Source: an uncultured Candidatus Pelagibacter sp. (GTDB taxonomy: Bacteria > Pseudomonadota > Alphaproteobacteria > Pelagibacterales > Pelagibacteraceae). Taken from it: a DNA stretch of 63,087 bases. The notes under the pieces are model-generated. The model worked only from the letters and a program-made list of their open reading frames with translations. It had not been told where the DNA came from and did not search any database. The number at the start of each line of letters is the position of its first letter. Position 1 is the first letter of the stretch. Location of the stretch: the NCBI GenBank assembly GCA_905620465.1, contig CAJQTO010000011.1:1-63087 (forward strand), in the 5' to 3' direction. Position numbers and translations under genes: made by a program. Positions 26,294 through 36,323 of the stretch are shown here, piece by piece.

Positions 26294-27634
26294 ATGGTAA
26301 AAAAAATATTTATAAAAACATTTGGATGTCAAATGAATGAGTATGATTCAAACCGTATTTATGATTCCGTTAAAAAAATTGGTTTTGAGAAAACAGATAA
26401 ATATGAAGATGCAAACTGTTATATTTTAAATACATGTCATATAAGAGACAAAGCAAAAGAAAAAGTTTATCATGAAATAGGAAGGGTAAAAAAAAAATTT
26501 AGATTTCAAAAAAAACCAATTGTTATTGTTGCAGGTTGTGTAGCTCAAGCAGAAAATCAAGAAATGTTAAAGAGGGAACCTTACATAGATATAGTAATAG
26601 GCCCTCAAGCATATCATAAAATTAATGACACAATTTTAAATTATTTTAAGAAAAAAAAAAAATATGATGAAACAGAGTTTGATACTATTTCTAAGTTTAA
26701 CTATCTAAGTAAAATTAAAAATAAAGATAGTAAGATATCATCTTTTTTAACAATACAAGAAGGATGTGATAAGTTTTGCCACTTTTGTGTTGTGCCATAT
26801 ACAAGAGGGCCTGAATACTCTAGGCCATTTACTCAAATTATTAAAGAGGTAGTAGAATTAATTCAAAATGGAACAAAAGAGATTATTCTATTGGGACAAA
26901 ATGTTAATGCCTACAGCTACAGAGAAAAAAATAAAGAATTTAGACTGTCTGATTTAATATTAGAATTGGAGAAATTTTCAGAGATAGAACGAATCCGGTA
27001 CACCACCTCCCATCCAAAAGACATGACGGAAGATTTATTAAATGTCTATAAAAAAAGTAAAAAACTAATGCCGCTTGTTCATTTGCCAGTACAGAGTGGT
27101 TCTAATAAAATTTTAAAATTAATGAATCGAAAACATACTATTGAAGAATATTTAAAAATTTATAAAAAATTAAAAGATATAAATCCTAATATAGAGTTTT
27201 CTAGTGATTTTATCATAGGATATCCTCAAGAAGAAGAAGAAGATTTTAAAGATACATTAAGACTAGTTAAAAATATAAAATTTGTAAATTCATATTCATT
27301 TATTTTTAGTCCCAGGCCAGGAACTGTGGCTGCTGACTTAGATTTAGTTGATAAAAGTCAATCTAAAGCAAGATTAGAAATTATTCAAAAATTATTATTT
27401 GAATATCAGATCAGTAAAAATAAATCTTTAGAACAAAAAATTGTAAATGTATTGGTAGAAAATCAAATGAAAGATAAAGTAAAGTTATTTGGCAGAACAG
27501 AACATATGACATCGGTAATATTCGATGGTGGTATAGAAAATATTGGAAAAATAGTGCAAGTAGAAATAAGTAGTAGTAGTCAAAACAGTTTGTTTGGAAA
27601 AATTAAAAGAAACTACAATCAAAAGGTAGCTTAA
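26294..27634 (+). CDS. miaB: tRNA-2-methylthio-N6-dimethylallyladenosine synthase MiaB
   Basis: Radical-SAM methylthiotransferase acting on A37 of tRNAs reading UNN codons. The N-terminal MTTase domain has FIKTFGCQMNEYDSNRI with further Cys in LNTCHIRDKA and VAGCVAQAE, which together hold one 4Fe-4S cluster. The radical-SAM motif EGCDKFCHFCVVPYTRG holds the second. The TRAM domain closes the protein (about 375-440). Length 446 is standard. Gene spacing to fur and phoH is 5 and 3 bases, so it belongs to the long rightward operon. Confidence 0.97.
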   Translation: MVKKIFIKTFGCQMNEYDSNRIYDSVKKIGFEKTDKYEDANCYILNTCHIRDKAKEKVYHEIGRVKKKFRFQKKPIVIVAGCVAQAENQEMLKREPYIDIVIGPQAYHKINDTILNYFKKKKKYDETEFDTISKFNYLSKIKNKDSKISSFLTIQEGCDKFCHFCVVPYTRGPEYSRPFTQIIKEVVELIQNGTKEIILLGQNVNAYSYREKNKEFRLSDLILELEKFSEIERIRYTTSHPKDMTEDLLNVYKKSKKLMPLVHLPVQSGSNKILKLMNRKHTIEEYLKIYKKLKDINPNIEFSSDFIIGYPQEEEEDFKDTLRLVKNIKFVNSYSFIFSPRPGTVAADLDLVDKSQSKARLEIIQKLLFEYQISKNKSLEQKIVNVLVENQMKDKVKLFGRTEHMTSVIFDGGIENIGKIVQVEISSSSQNSLFGKIKRNYNQKVA

Positions 27635-27637
27635 AAA

Positions 27638-28645
27638 TTGAGAAACATACAATCAAAAAGAATTAATTCAATTTTAAAGTTTGTTTATTCTGACAACAAT
27701 TCATTAAGTGTAATTTTCCACGATAACGATTTATTACTGGGTGTTGTTGGAGAATTTAATAAAAATTTAAAGGAGTTAGAAAAAATTACCAATACCAGTT
27801 TATATTCTAGGGGAAATTCGATTATAATAAAATCAAGTCCTGAAAAAAATGAAATTACAAAAAATGCTATTCAATTTTTGGCAAACCAATTTATTAATAA
27901 TGGTAGTATTGAAAAAAAGGATATAATCTCATCAATAGATAAATTTATGATCGACGAAAAAGTTAAAAATAAAAATCAAAACATTTCTGATATTATTAAT
28001 ACTCCAAAAAAATCAGTAATACCAAGATCTGAAAGACAAAAAGAATATGTGAGAGCATTAAGACAAAGTGATATTGTTATATCTGCTGGACCAGCAGGAA
28101 CTGGTAAAACGTTTTTAGCGGTCGCTGTAGGTCTTACAATGTTATTAGATAAAAAAATTGAGAGAATTATATTATCAAGACCAGCTGTTGAAGCTGGTGA
28201 ACGATTAGGTTTTTTACCAGGTGATTTGAAGGAAAAAGTTGATCCGTATTTAAGACCTTTATATGACTCACTTTATGATCTTTTTGATTATGAAAAAATC
28301 CAAAGAATGATCGAAATTGGAGATATTGAAATAGCACCCTTAGCTTTTATGAGAGGAAGGACATTAAAAAATTCCTTTGCGATATTAGATGAAGCGCAAA
28401 ATGCTACAGATACTCAGATTAAAATGTTTTTAACACGTATTGGTGAAAATTCAAAAATCGTAATTAACGGAGATCCATCTCAAATTGATTTACCCAATAA
28501 AAGTACGTCTGGATTAAGTAGATCAAAAAAATTATTAGGACATTTAGATGAGATTGCTGTTGTAGATTTTGATCATTCTGATGTAGTAAGACATCCTTTA
28601 GTTTCTAAGATTGTAAAGGCTTATTCAGATAAAGATAATGATTAA
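27638..28645 (+). CDS. ybeZ: PhoH-like ATPase YbeZ
   Basis: Cytoplasmic P-loop ATPase of the PhoH family; in E. coli YbeZ works with YbeY in rRNA processing. Walker A is [17 protein letters not shown] and Walker B is [11 protein letters not shown], with GDPSQIDLP further on. An N-terminal KH-like region precedes the ATPase. No ATG occurs in roughly the first hundred codons, so the start must be the TTG three bases behind the miaB stop, probably translated by coupling. Its last 8 bases overlap ybeY. The order miaB-ybeZ-ybeY-lnt is the classic bacterial one. Confidence 0.93.
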   Translation: MRNIQSKRINSILKFVYSDNNSLSVIFHDNDLLLGVVGEFNKNLKELEKITNTSLYSRGNSIIIKSSPEKNEITKNAIQFLANQFINNGSIEKKDIISSIDKFMIDEKVKNKNQNISDIINTPKKSVIPRSERQKEYVRALRQSDIVISAGPAGTGKTFLAVAVGLTMLLDKKIERIILSRPAVEAGERLGFLPGDLKEKVDPYLRPLYDSLYDLFDYEKIQRMIEIGDIEIAPLAFMRGRTLKNSFAILDEAQNATDTQIKMFLTRIGENSKIVINGDPSQIDLPNKSTSGLSRSKKLLGHLDEIAVVDFDHSDVVRHPLVSKIVKAYSDKDND

Positions 28646-29108
28646 TATTGAAGTTGTCTCTGATAATAATCTTTGGAATAAAAAAATAAAAAAAAAAATT
28701 ATTTTTTTTAATATCTTAACAAAACTTTTACCAAAGAAATATAGATTTATAAAAAAAAAAGTAAGTTTATCAGTCTTATTGTCTAATAATAAAAATATTC
28801 AAAAATTGAATAAAAAATTTAGAAATAAAAATAAACCAACAGATGTTCTATCTTTTCCTGCGGAAAAAAAAATTGATATAACAAAAAATTCTTATTTAGG
28901 AGATATAATTATCAGTTATGAATTTATTGATAAACCAAAAAAATTAACTAACTTAGAATTTAAAAAAAAAGTTGCCAAAACTTTTATTCATGGTTTTCTT
29001 CACCTTTTAGGTTACGATCATATTAAATTAAAAGATTTTAAAAAAATGATTAAAGAAGAAGAAAAAATTTATAAACTTATTAATATAAAAAATACATATT
29101 TTGTTTAA
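28638..29108 (+). CDS. ybeY: rRNA maturation endoribonuclease YbeY
   Basis: Zinc-dependent RNase that trims 16S rRNA and takes part in 70S quality control. The signature [11 protein letters not shown] provides the three metal-binding His, and [10 protein letters not shown] with GDIIISYEF are the other conserved blocks. Length 156 is normal. It overlaps ybeZ by 8 and lnt by 8 bases; the corC gene that commonly separates ybeY and lnt is absent. Confidence 0.95.
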   Translation: MINIEVVSDNNLWNKKIKKKIIFFNILTKLLPKKYRFIKKKVSLSVLLSNNKNIQKLNKKFRNKNKPTDVLSFPAEKKIDITKNSYLGDIIISYEFIDKPKKLTNLEFKKKVAKTFIHGFLHLLGYDHIKLKDFKKMIKEEEKIYKLINIKNTYFV

Positions 29109-30645
29109 AAATAATTTTTTAAATTCCATATATCTTATTTTTATAGGAGTTATTAGCGCATTTAGCTTGCCACCATATAATTATTTCATAATTAATTTTA
29201 TAACATTTACTTTATTTTTTATTTTCATATTTAATAAAAAAAAAAATTTTTTAAAAAATAAACACTTTTTCTTGTACGGATGGTCTTTTGGTTTTGGATA
29301 TTTTTTAAGTGGGTTATACTGGATATCAATTTCGTTAACTTTTGATCAAACTTTTAGATTTTTAATACCATTTGCTATAGTTTTAATACCAGCTTTTCTT
29401 GCATTATTTTATGGTATAATTACATATTTATTTTCAATTCTTTATTCAAAAAAAGTGGTTGTATCATTTTTAATATTTTCAATTTTATTTGGAACTATTG
29501 AACTAGTAAGAGGATTTATTTTCACTGGTTTTCCATGGAATTTAATTGCATTTAGTTTTTCAGAAAACACAAATTTTATTCAAATATTATCAATTATTGG
29601 AACATATTCATTTAATCTAATTTGTATTTCTTTATTTACATCCCCGGCTATACTTATTTTAAGAAAATCTAAAAGTGAAATTTTTGCATGCTTTCTTTTT
29701 ACCTTTATCGCAGTTATTTTTTTAATTTTTGGAACTGTAAGAAATAATCAGATTGATTTAGTTAAAAAAAATAATCATGATTATATAATTAGAGTAATTT
29801 CACCAAATATTAGTCTAGATAGTTTTTATTCAGCAGAAAATGAATTAAAAATAATCAATGAACTAATTTCTTTAAGTAATCCAAAAGATAATCAACCAAC
29901 TATTTTTCTGTGGCCCGAAGGAATAATTCCAGATAGCTATTTGGGAGATATGAAGATTTATGAAGATTTATTTTCAAAAAACTTTAGTAAAAATCACATA
30001 ATAATAATGGGTATAAAAGACCTAGATAGCAAAAATAATAAAAATTTATATTTTAATTCATTAGCAGTATTTGATAACGAATTAAATTTAATCAAATCAT
30101 ATAATAAAATTAATTTAGTTCCATTTGGAGAGTTTATGCCATTCGAAAACTTTTTTAAATTTATAGGTATTGGAACAATTACAAATAATCAGCAATCGTT
30201 TTCGCGTGGATTAGATAGAAAACCTTTGAATATAAATAATAATAAATTTAATTTAAGTTTATTACCTCTAATTTGTTATGAAATTATTTATTCTGGCAGA
30301 TTATCCAAGAATTCAAATTTTGATTATATTATTAATATTTCAGAAGACGGGTGGTTTGGTAAATCAATTGGTCCAAAACAACATTTTGCTCATAGTATTT
30401 TTAGGTCTATTGAAAGTGGAAAGTATATAATTAGATCTGCAAATAATGGAATTTCAGCGATCATAAATCCACTAGGAACTGTAGAAAAACAAGTTAAATT
30501 CGGAAATACTGGTCATATTGATTTTACCGAGAGTAAGGACTTAAAAACCACACTATTTGCACGATATGGAAATATAATCTTTATAATTTTAATTTTATTA
30601 TATATTTTTTTAATTTTTTCATTTAATAGGATTGAAAATGAGTAA
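29101..30645 (+). CDS. lnt: Apolipoprotein N-acyltransferase Lnt
   Basis: Inner-membrane enzyme that adds the third acyl chain to lipoproteins. The first 210 residues hold about six membrane segments ([18 protein letters not shown] at the start). The periplasmic nitrilase-like domain shows the catalytic triad: Glu in FLWPEGIIP, Lys in [11 protein letters not shown] and Cys in [11 protein letters not shown]. It ends with a last membrane helix. The start is a TTG inside the end of ybeY. It completes maturation of lipoproteins such as DUF3576, DolP-like and LptM encoded in this window. It overlaps metK by 8 bases. Confidence 0.95.
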   Translation: MFKNNFLNSIYLIFIGVISAFSLPPYNYFIINFITFTLFFIFIFNKKKNFLKNKHFFLYGWSFGFGYFLSGLYWISISLTFDQTFRFLIPFAIVLIPAFLALFYGIITYLFSILYSKKVVVSFLIFSILFGTIELVRGFIFTGFPWNLIAFSFSENTNFIQILSIIGTYSFNLICISLFTSPAILILRKSKSEIFACFLFTFIAVIFLIFGTVRNNQIDLVKKNNHDYIIRVISPNISLDSFYSAENELKIINELISLSNPKDNQPTIFLWPEGIIPDSYLGDMKIYEDLFSKNFSKNHIIIMGIKDLDSKNNKNLYFNSLAVFDNELNLIKSYNKINLVPFGEFMPFENFFKFIGIGTITNNQQSFSRGLDRKPLNINNNKFNLSLLPLICYEIIYSGRLSKNSNFDYIINISEDGWFGKSIGPKQHFAHSIFRSIESGKYIIRSANNGISAIINPLGTVEKQVKFGNTGHIDFTESKDLKTTLFARYGNIIFIILILLYIFLIFSFNRIENE

Positions 30646-31807
30646 CTTAAAAAATTTTTTATTTACTAGCGAATCAGTATCTGAAGGTCATCCCGACAAA
30701 GTATCAGATCGTATCTCAGATATGGTGGTAGATAGTTATCTTGCTAGGGATCCTTTTTCTAGAGTGGCTTGTGAAACATTAACCACAACAAATAAAGTAA
30801 TTCTTGCTGGAGAAGTAAGAGGTCCAGAAATTAAAAAAGAAGAACTAATTCAAAAAGTCAGAGATTGTATTAAAGATATTGGATATGACCAAGAAGGTTT
30901 TACTTGGAAGGATGATACTAAAATAGAAAGTCATTTACATTCACAGTCTACGGATATTGCAATGGGAGTAGACTCTTCAGGAAACAAAGATGAAGGAGCT
31001 GGTGACCAAGGAATAATGTTTGGTTATGCTTGTAATGAAACAGAAGAATTAATGCCAGCACCAATTCATTATTCTCACAAAATTTTAAGACTTATGGCAG
31101 AAGATAGAAAATCTGGAAAATTGAAAAATATAGAACCAGATTCAAAGAGCCAAGTTACCTTTGAATATATTGATGGAAAGCCAACTAAAGTTAAATCAGT
31201 TGTAATATCATCACAACACTCTGCTGATGTAGATCAAAGCAAAGTAAGAGAATTGTTAAAACCCTATATGTTGAAATCAATTCCAGAAAAATTTTTAAAA
31301 GATTTTAATGAAGAAGAGCTTTATATAAATCCTACTGGAAATTTCGTAATAGGAGGACCAGATGGAGATTGTGGTTTAACAGGTAGAAAAATTATTGTTG
31401 ATACTTATGGTGGTGCAGCGCCTCATGGTGGTGGAGCCTTTTCAGGAAAAGATCCAACTAAAGTTGATAGATCAGCAGCTTACGCTTCAAGATATATTGC
31501 AAAAAATATTGTTGCTTCAAAAATTGCAGACAAATGTTTAATTCAATTAGCTTACGCTATTGGAGTTTCAAAACCTTTATCTATTTATATAGATTTATTT
31601 GATAATGATTTAGAAAAGAATAAATTTATCTTAGAAAAAATTTCAAAAAACTTTGATTTAAGCCCTAGAGGAATAAGAGAAATGTTAGGCTTGAATAAAC
31701 CAATTTATGAAAAAACAGCAGCGTATGGTCACTTTGGAAGAACTCCAGAAGCTAATGGCTCATTTTCATGGGAAAAAACAGATAAAAAAGACATTTTTTC
31801 TAAATAG
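30638..31807 (+). CDS. metK: S-adenosylmethionine synthetase
   Basis: Makes SAM from methionine and ATP. I use the ATG giving [22 protein letters not shown], which matches the family start; the ORF-track TTG is two codons earlier. Further signatures are [12 protein letters not shown] and [19 protein letters not shown]. Length 389 is standard. SAM made here supports RsmI, MiaB, UbiE and others. The start overlaps lnt, leaving no room for a SAM riboswitch in front of it. trmB and rimP, which often lie between metK and nusA in alphaproteobacteria, are absent. Confidence 0.98.
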   Translation: MSNLKNFLFTSESVSEGHPDKVSDRISDMVVDSYLARDPFSRVACETLTTTNKVILAGEVRGPEIKKEELIQKVRDCIKDIGYDQEGFTWKDDTKIESHLHSQSTDIAMGVDSSGNKDEGAGDQGIMFGYACNETEELMPAPIHYSHKILRLMAEDRKSGKLKNIEPDSKSQVTFEYIDGKPTKVKSVVISSQHSADVDQSKVRELLKPYMLKSIPEKFLKDFNEEELYINPTGNFVIGGPDGDCGLTGRKIIVDTYGGAAPHGGGAFSGKDPTKVDRSAAYASRYIAKNIVASKIADKCLIQLAYAIGVSKPLSIYIDLFDNDLEKNKFILEKISKNFDLSPRGIREMLGLNKPIYEKTAAYGHFGRTPEANGSFSWEKTDKKDIFSK

Positions 31808-31813
31808 TTGCTA

Positions 31814-31841
31814 TTGAATTAAAATAAAATCTTTATATATT
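31814..31841 (+). promoter_or_regulatory. Candidate promoter for the nusA-infB-rbfA-rpsO-pnp unit
   Basis: TTGAAT and TATATT are separated by 16 bases just after the metK stop. Transcription would start about 18 bases before the palindromic terminator-like hairpin, placing that hairpin within the nusA leader. Confidence 0.35.
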
Positions 31842-31866
31842 GCCCTTACATTATTAAAATTACAAG

Positions 31867-31890
31867 ATGGGCTTAAGCCCATTTTTTTTT
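31867..31890 (+). terminator. Perfect hairpin plus T-run between metK and nusA (terminator or attenuator)
   Basis: ATGGGCTTAAGCCCAT is a fully palindromic 16-mer forming a stem of at least 6 bp around TTAA, followed by nine T. This is a textbook intrinsic terminator, but the nusA ATG lies only 15 bases later. It therefore acts either as the end of metK transcripts with read-through or as a leader attenuator for nusA. Confidence 0.85.
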
Positions 31891-31905
31891 GGAACCAATA
31901 AAAAT

Positions 31906-33459
31906 ATGTTAAATAAAAGAGCTGATAAATTAGAATTACTTAGAATAGCTGAAGCAGTAGCTTTAGAAAAATCTATTGATAAAGAATTGATTATAGATTC
32001 TATGGAAACCGGAATCGCCAAAGCTGCAAAATCTAAATTTGGACAAGACAACGAAATTAAAGTTTTAATTAATAGAGAAAATGGCGATATTGGAATATTT
32101 AGGAAATTAATAATTGTAGAGAATCCTGAAAATACAAATACAGAAATTAACCTTCAAGATGCAACAACATTAAATGTAGAGAATAAAGACAAAAAAATTG
32201 GTGAAGAAATTTTACAACCACTGCCCTCCTTTGATTTCGGAAGAATAGCTGCTCAAACAGCAAAACAAGTTATTAATTTTAATGTAAGAGAAGCAGAGCG
32301 TGAAAGACAGTATAATGATTTTATAGATAAAAAAGATTCAATCTTAAGTGGTATTGTAAAGCGATTAGAGTTTGGAAATACAATTATTGATTTAGGAAGA
32401 GCAGAGGCAATTATTCAAAAAAATGAAATGATACCAAGAGAAAATATTAAAGCTGGCGATAGAATCAAAGCTTATTGTTATGATGTTAGAAGAGAGGCTC
32501 GAGGTCAGCAAATATTTTTATCAAGAGCTCACCCAAAGTTTATGGAAAAACTATTTGTACAAGAAGTTCCCGAAATCTATGATGGACTAATTGAAATTAA
32601 ATCATCAGCAAGAGATCCAGGAAGTAGAGCAAAAATTTGCGTTCAGGCAGTTGATACTTCATTAGATCCAGTGGGTGCATGTGTTGGAATGAGGGGATCA
32701 AGAGTCCAAGCTGTTGTTAATGAACTTCAAGGAGAAAAAATTGATATTGTTAATTGGTCTGAAGATCCTGCAATAGTAGTTTCAAATGCGTTATCACCAG
32801 CAGAAGTTCAAAGAGTTAATGTTGATAGTGTTGCAAAAAAATTAGATGTAATTTTAACTGAAGAAAATTTAAGTAAAGCAATTGGTCGTAGAGGTCAAAA
32901 CGTTAGATTGGCTACAAAGCTTTTAAATTATGAAATCAATATAATGACAGACCAAGAAGATTCTGAAAGAAGACAATTAGAGTTTAAAGAAAAAACAGAA
33001 AATTTTGTTAAAAATTTAGAACTAGATGAAACTCTAGGACAATTGCTTGTAGCTGAGGGGTTTTCTTCAATATCAGATATTAAAGATAGTACACCTGAAA
33101 GTTTAATGAAAATTGAAGGCATAGAAGAAGATACTGCTAAAGCTTTGATAGAAAGAGCAAAAGAATTTTATCTAAAAGATCAAGAAGATATTACAAAAAG
33201 AATTAAAGATCTGGGACTTGAAGACGATCTTATTAAGCACAAAGGTTTAACACCTGGTATGTTAGTTACTTTAGGTGAACAAAAAATTTTAAAATTAGCT
33301 GACTTTGCAGACCTTGCGTCTGATGAATTAACAGGTGGTTATGATATTGTAAAAGGTGAAAGAATTAAAATTCAAGGATATCTAGAAGACTTTGCATTAT
33401 CGAAAACAGAAGCAGATGAGCTAATAATGTCTGCAAGAAATATTATATACAAAGATTGA
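31906..33459 (+). CDS. nusA: Transcription termination/antitermination factor NusA
   Basis: RNA-polymerase-associated factor affecting pausing, termination and antitermination. The track start lies inside the hairpin upstream; the real start is the ATG giving MLNKRADKLELLRIAEAVA, matching the NusA N-terminal domain. Domains in order: polymerase-binding domain (1-125), S1 (about 135-200, ILSGIVKRLEFGNTIIDLG), two KH domains (about 230-345, VGMRGSRVQAVVNEL and AIGRRGQNVRLA), then C-terminal helical repeats with SPESLMKIEGIEEDTA-like helix-hairpin-helix sequence. About 517 residues. The gap to infB is 10 bases; the small ylxR gene often present there is missing. Confidence 0.97.
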   Translation: MLNKRADKLELLRIAEAVALEKSIDKELIIDSMETGIAKAAKSKFGQDNEIKVLINRENGDIGIFRKLIIVENPENTNTEINLQDATTLNVENKDKKIGEEILQPLPSFDFGRIAAQTAKQVINFNVREAERERQYNDFIDKKDSILSGIVKRLEFGNTIIDLGRAEAIIQKNEMIPRENIKAGDRIKAYCYDVRREARGQQIFLSRAHPKFMEKLFVQEVPEIYDGLIEIKSSARDPGSRAKICVQAVDTSLDPVGACVGMRGSRVQAVVNELQGEKIDIVNWSEDPAIVVSNALSPAEVQRVNVDSVAKKLDVILTEENLSKAIGRRGQNVRLATKLLNYEINIMTDQEDSERRQLEFKEKTENFVKNLELDETLGQLLVAEGFSSISDIKDSTPESLMKIEGIEEDTAKALIERAKEFYLKDQEDITKRIKDLGLEDDLIKHKGLTPGMLVTLGEQKILKLADFADLASDELTGGYDIVKGERIKIQGYLEDFALSKTEADELIMSARNIIYKD

Positions 33460-33469
33460 GTAATGAAAT

Positions 33470-35692
33470 ATGGAAAACAAAAAAACAAAACTAACACTTT
33501 CTGGCATAGCCAAAAAATCAATAGATAATATTGAGCTAGCCAAAACTCAAAGTAAAAATTCAGTTGTAATTGAAAAAAAACCAAATAAATTTTCTACCAC
33601 AAAAAACTTTAGTAGACCATCTAGCGTAAGATCAAAAAGCACAACAAGTCCTTCGGGAAGTTTTGCTTCTAGGTCAAATGTAGCAGCTAAACCATCCTCC
33701 CCAATTACTAATGATTATGAAAGACGTAAATTGGCAGAACAAAGAGCAACAAGAAGACTTAGGGGAAATACTGGAGATAAAGATTCAAAAGGTAAATTGG
33801 GAGTAAAAAAAAGAGAAATAGAATTAACTGTTTCAAGAGCATTAAGTGACGAGATTGAATCAAGATCAAGAAGCTTAGCATCTCTTAAAAGAGCTAAATT
33901 AAAAGAAAATAGAGAACTCACTAAAGAAGAAATTAAAGAAAATTTAAAACCAATAAAGAGAGATATAAATATTCCAGAAGCTATTACTGTTAGAGAGCTA
34001 GCAAACAGAATGGCCGAACAATCTAGCAATGTTATCAAACATTTATTTGGAATGGGCGTAACAGTTACCATTAACCAAACTCTAGCAGCAGATACAGCTG
34101 AGTATTTAGTAAAAGAATTTGGCCATAACCCCATAAGAGAAACAAAAGCTGAAGAAATTATTCAAAAAATAAAAGAGTCTAGATCTGAAAATTTAAAAAA
34201 TAGACCGCCCATAGTAACAGTAATGGGACACGTGGATCACGGTAAAACTTCAGTATTAGATGTTTTAAGAAGTGCAAACGTTGTATCAGGTGAGTTTGGT
34301 GGAATAACACAACACATTGGTGCTTATCAAATAGAACACGAATCAAATAAAATTACATTTATAGATACCCCAGGTCATGCGGCATTTACAGAAATGAGAG
34401 CTAGAGGGTCAAAGTTAACAGATGTTGTAGTATTAGTTGTTGCGGCAGATGACGGTGTAAAACCACAAACTATCGAATCTATTAAACATGCGAAAGCAGC
34501 AAAAGTTCCAATTGTTGTGGCAATAAACAAATGTGATTTACCTGATGCAGACCCACAAAAGATTAAAAATCAACTTTTAGAGTATGAGCTTATTGCAGAA
34601 GATTTATCAGGAGATACTTTGATGGTTGAAATTTCTGCAAAAACAAAAAAGAATTTGGATAAGTTGGTAGAGTCAATTGTATTACAAGCTGAAATTTTAG
34701 ACTTAAAAACAGACTTTGAATCTAAAGCGACGGGTATTGTTTTAGAATCTAAAATTGATATTGGAAGAGGAGCTGTAGCAACTGTTATTGTAACATCTGG
34801 AACAATTAAAAAAGGTGATTTTTTTGTTAGTGGACGGAAGTGGGGGAAAGTAAGAGCTTTAATTAATGACAAAGGGAAAAATATTAATGAAGCACCACCA
34901 TCATCACCTGTAGAAATTCTAGGGATTAATGGAGCAGCAAAATCTGGTGATGACTTTATTGTTTTAGATTCTGAAAAAGAAGCAAAAACATTAAGTGAAA
35001 ATAGAGCAGAAGAAACCAAGAGTGGAGGAAACCCTTTAACACTAGCGACCCAAGATTCTGCTTTTGCAGATAAATCTGCCGAGGAATTAAATATTATTAT
35101 AAAATCAGATGTACACGGATCTGCTGAAGCAATTAAAAGTGCTATAAATCAAATTATTCATGATGAAGTTAAACCTAAAATTATTTTATCTGATATAGGA
35201 GTAGTAACGGAAACAGATGTAACCTTGGCAAAAGCTTCTAACGCAGTATTAATTGCCTTCAATGTCAAACCAAGTAAAGAAGCAAAAAGATTAGCAGAAA
35301 ATGAAAAAATTAAAATTTCTTCATATAATATTATTTATGAAGTTTTAGATTACATTAAACAAAAAATGTCCGGGCTTCTATCTCCAGATCTTCAGGAAAC
35401 TATTATTGGTTCTGCTCAAATCCTAGAAATTTTTAAAGTTTCAGGGACAGGAAAGGTTGCTGGATCAAAAGTAACTGATGGTGAAATAATAAATGGATCT
35501 GATGCTAGATTAATCCGTGATGGAGCGATTATATATACTGGTAAAATTAGCTCAATTTTTAGAGAAAAAAATCAAGCCAAACAAGTTACTAATGGTCAAG
35601 AGTGTGGAATAACACTTAAAGATTTTATTGATTACCAAAAAAATGATATAATAGAGGCTTATAGCTCAATTTCTACTGAGAGAACAATATAA
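33470..35692 (+). CDS. infB: Translation initiation factor IF-2
   Basis: GTPase that brings initiator tRNA to the 30S subunit and promotes subunit joining. After a Lys/Ser-rich variable N-terminal part (1-165) comes the IF2_N segment ([22 protein letters not shown]), then the G domain: [29 protein letters not shown] and [11 protein letters not shown]. The C-terminal domains follow ([14 protein letters not shown]). At 740 residues it is shorter than E. coli IF-2 but normal for streamlined alphaproteobacteria. Its stop overlaps the rbfA start by one base. Confidence 0.98.
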   Translation: MENKKTKLTLSGIAKKSIDNIELAKTQSKNSVVIEKKPNKFSTTKNFSRPSSVRSKSTTSPSGSFASRSNVAAKPSSPITNDYERRKLAEQRATRRLRGNTGDKDSKGKLGVKKREIELTVSRALSDEIESRSRSLASLKRAKLKENRELTKEEIKENLKPIKRDINIPEAITVRELANRMAEQSSNVIKHLFGMGVTVTINQTLAADTAEYLVKEFGHNPIRETKAEEIIQKIKESRSENLKNRPPIVTVMGHVDHGKTSVLDVLRSANVVSGEFGGITQHIGAYQIEHESNKITFIDTPGHAAFTEMRARGSKLTDVVVLVVAADDGVKPQTIESIKHAKAAKVPIVVAINKCDLPDADPQKIKNQLLEYELIAEDLSGDTLMVEISAKTKKNLDKLVESIVLQAEILDLKTDFESKATGIVLESKIDIGRGAVATVIVTSGTIKKGDFFVSGRKWGKVRALINDKGKNINEAPPSSPVEILGINGAAKSGDDFIVLDSEKEAKTLSENRAEETKSGGNPLTLATQDSAFADKSAEELNIIIKSDVHGSAEAIKSAINQIIHDEVKPKIILSDIGVVTETDVTLAKASNAVLIAFNVKPSKEAKRLAENEKIKISSYNIIYEVLDYIKQKMSGLLSPDLQETIIGSAQILEIFKVSGTGKVAGSKVTDGEIINGSDARLIRDGAIIYTGKISSIFREKNQAKQVTNGQECGITLKDFIDYQKNDIIEAYSSISTERTI

Positions 35693-36060
35693 TGGTTGAT
35701 AGAATAGGAAAACCAGTATCACAGAGGCAATTAAGAGTTGGAGAGATGATCAAACAATCTTTAGGTATGATTTTTGCAAGAAATGAAGCTAAGGTCCCAA
35801 ATTTAGAAACTAACACTATTACTGTTACGGAAGTAAAAATGAGTCAAGATCTTAAAATTGCAAAAGCGTACGTATTGCCCTTAGGAGGAAAGGACGCTGA
35901 AATAGTTATTAAAAAATTAAGAGAATATTCTTTTTTAATTAGAAAAGTTTTATCTAAAAAAGTAATTATGAAATATTTACCAAAAATACTTTTTGCCAAA
36001 GATGACTCTTTTGAGTATGCGGAAAAAATAGAAAACTTAATAAAACAAACAAATAAATAG
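35692..36060 (+). CDS. rbfA: Ribosome-binding factor A
   Basis: Small KH-fold protein needed for late 16S/30S maturation. It starts SQRQLRVGEMIKQSLGMIF and contains ITVTEVKMSQDLKIAKAYVLPLG and FLIRKVLSKKVIMKYLPKILFAKDDSFEYAEKI, the RbfA path. Length 122 is usual. It is translationally coupled to infB. The truB gene normally found between rbfA and rpsO is not here. Confidence 0.95.
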   Translation: MVDRIGKPVSQRQLRVGEMIKQSLGMIFARNEAKVPNLETNTITVTEVKMSQDLKIAKAYVLPLGGKDAEIVIKKLREYSFLIRKVLSKKVIMKYLPKILFAKDDSFEYAEKIENLIKQTNK

Positions 36061-36074
36061 GAAAAAAAAATAGT

Positions 36075-36323
36075 ATGATGAAAAAAGCAGAAGAATTAAA
36101 AATGCATGAAAAAGACACGGGGTCTTCAGAGGTACAAATTGCATTATTAACAGACAAAATTGAAACTCTTTCAAAACATATTAAACAATTCAAAAAAGAT
36201 AAACACTCTTCGGTTGGATTGTTAAGAGCAGTAAATAGAAGAAAAAAATTGTTAGAATATTTAAAGAAAAATAAAATAGATTCTTACAAAAATGTATTAA
36301 CACAATTAAATTTAAGGAAATAA
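36075..36323 (+). CDS. rpsO: Ribosomal protein S15
   Basis: 30S protein that binds the 16S central domain. The 82 residues carry the S15 signature: HEKDTGSSEVQIALLTDKI, then LSKHIKQFKKDKHSSVGLLRAVNRRKKLLEYL. The N-terminal helix is about seven residues shorter than in E. coli (89). Two adjacent ATGs are possible starts. It lies directly in front of pnp with no intergenic base, the conserved rpsO-pnp order. Confidence 0.97.
   Translation: MMKKAEELKMHEKDTGSSEVQIALLTDKIETLSKHIKQFKKDKHSSVGLLRAVNRRKKLLEYLKKNKIDSYKNVLTQLNLRK

Noticed and set aside
30600-30640. SAM riboswitch in front of metK
   Set aside because: metK starts inside the end of lnt; no untranslated leader exists to hold one.
34570-35019. 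149-residue leftward ORF in infB (and 33715-34134)
   Set aside because: Antisense shadows of a well-conserved GTPase; Ser/Phe-rich with no domain.
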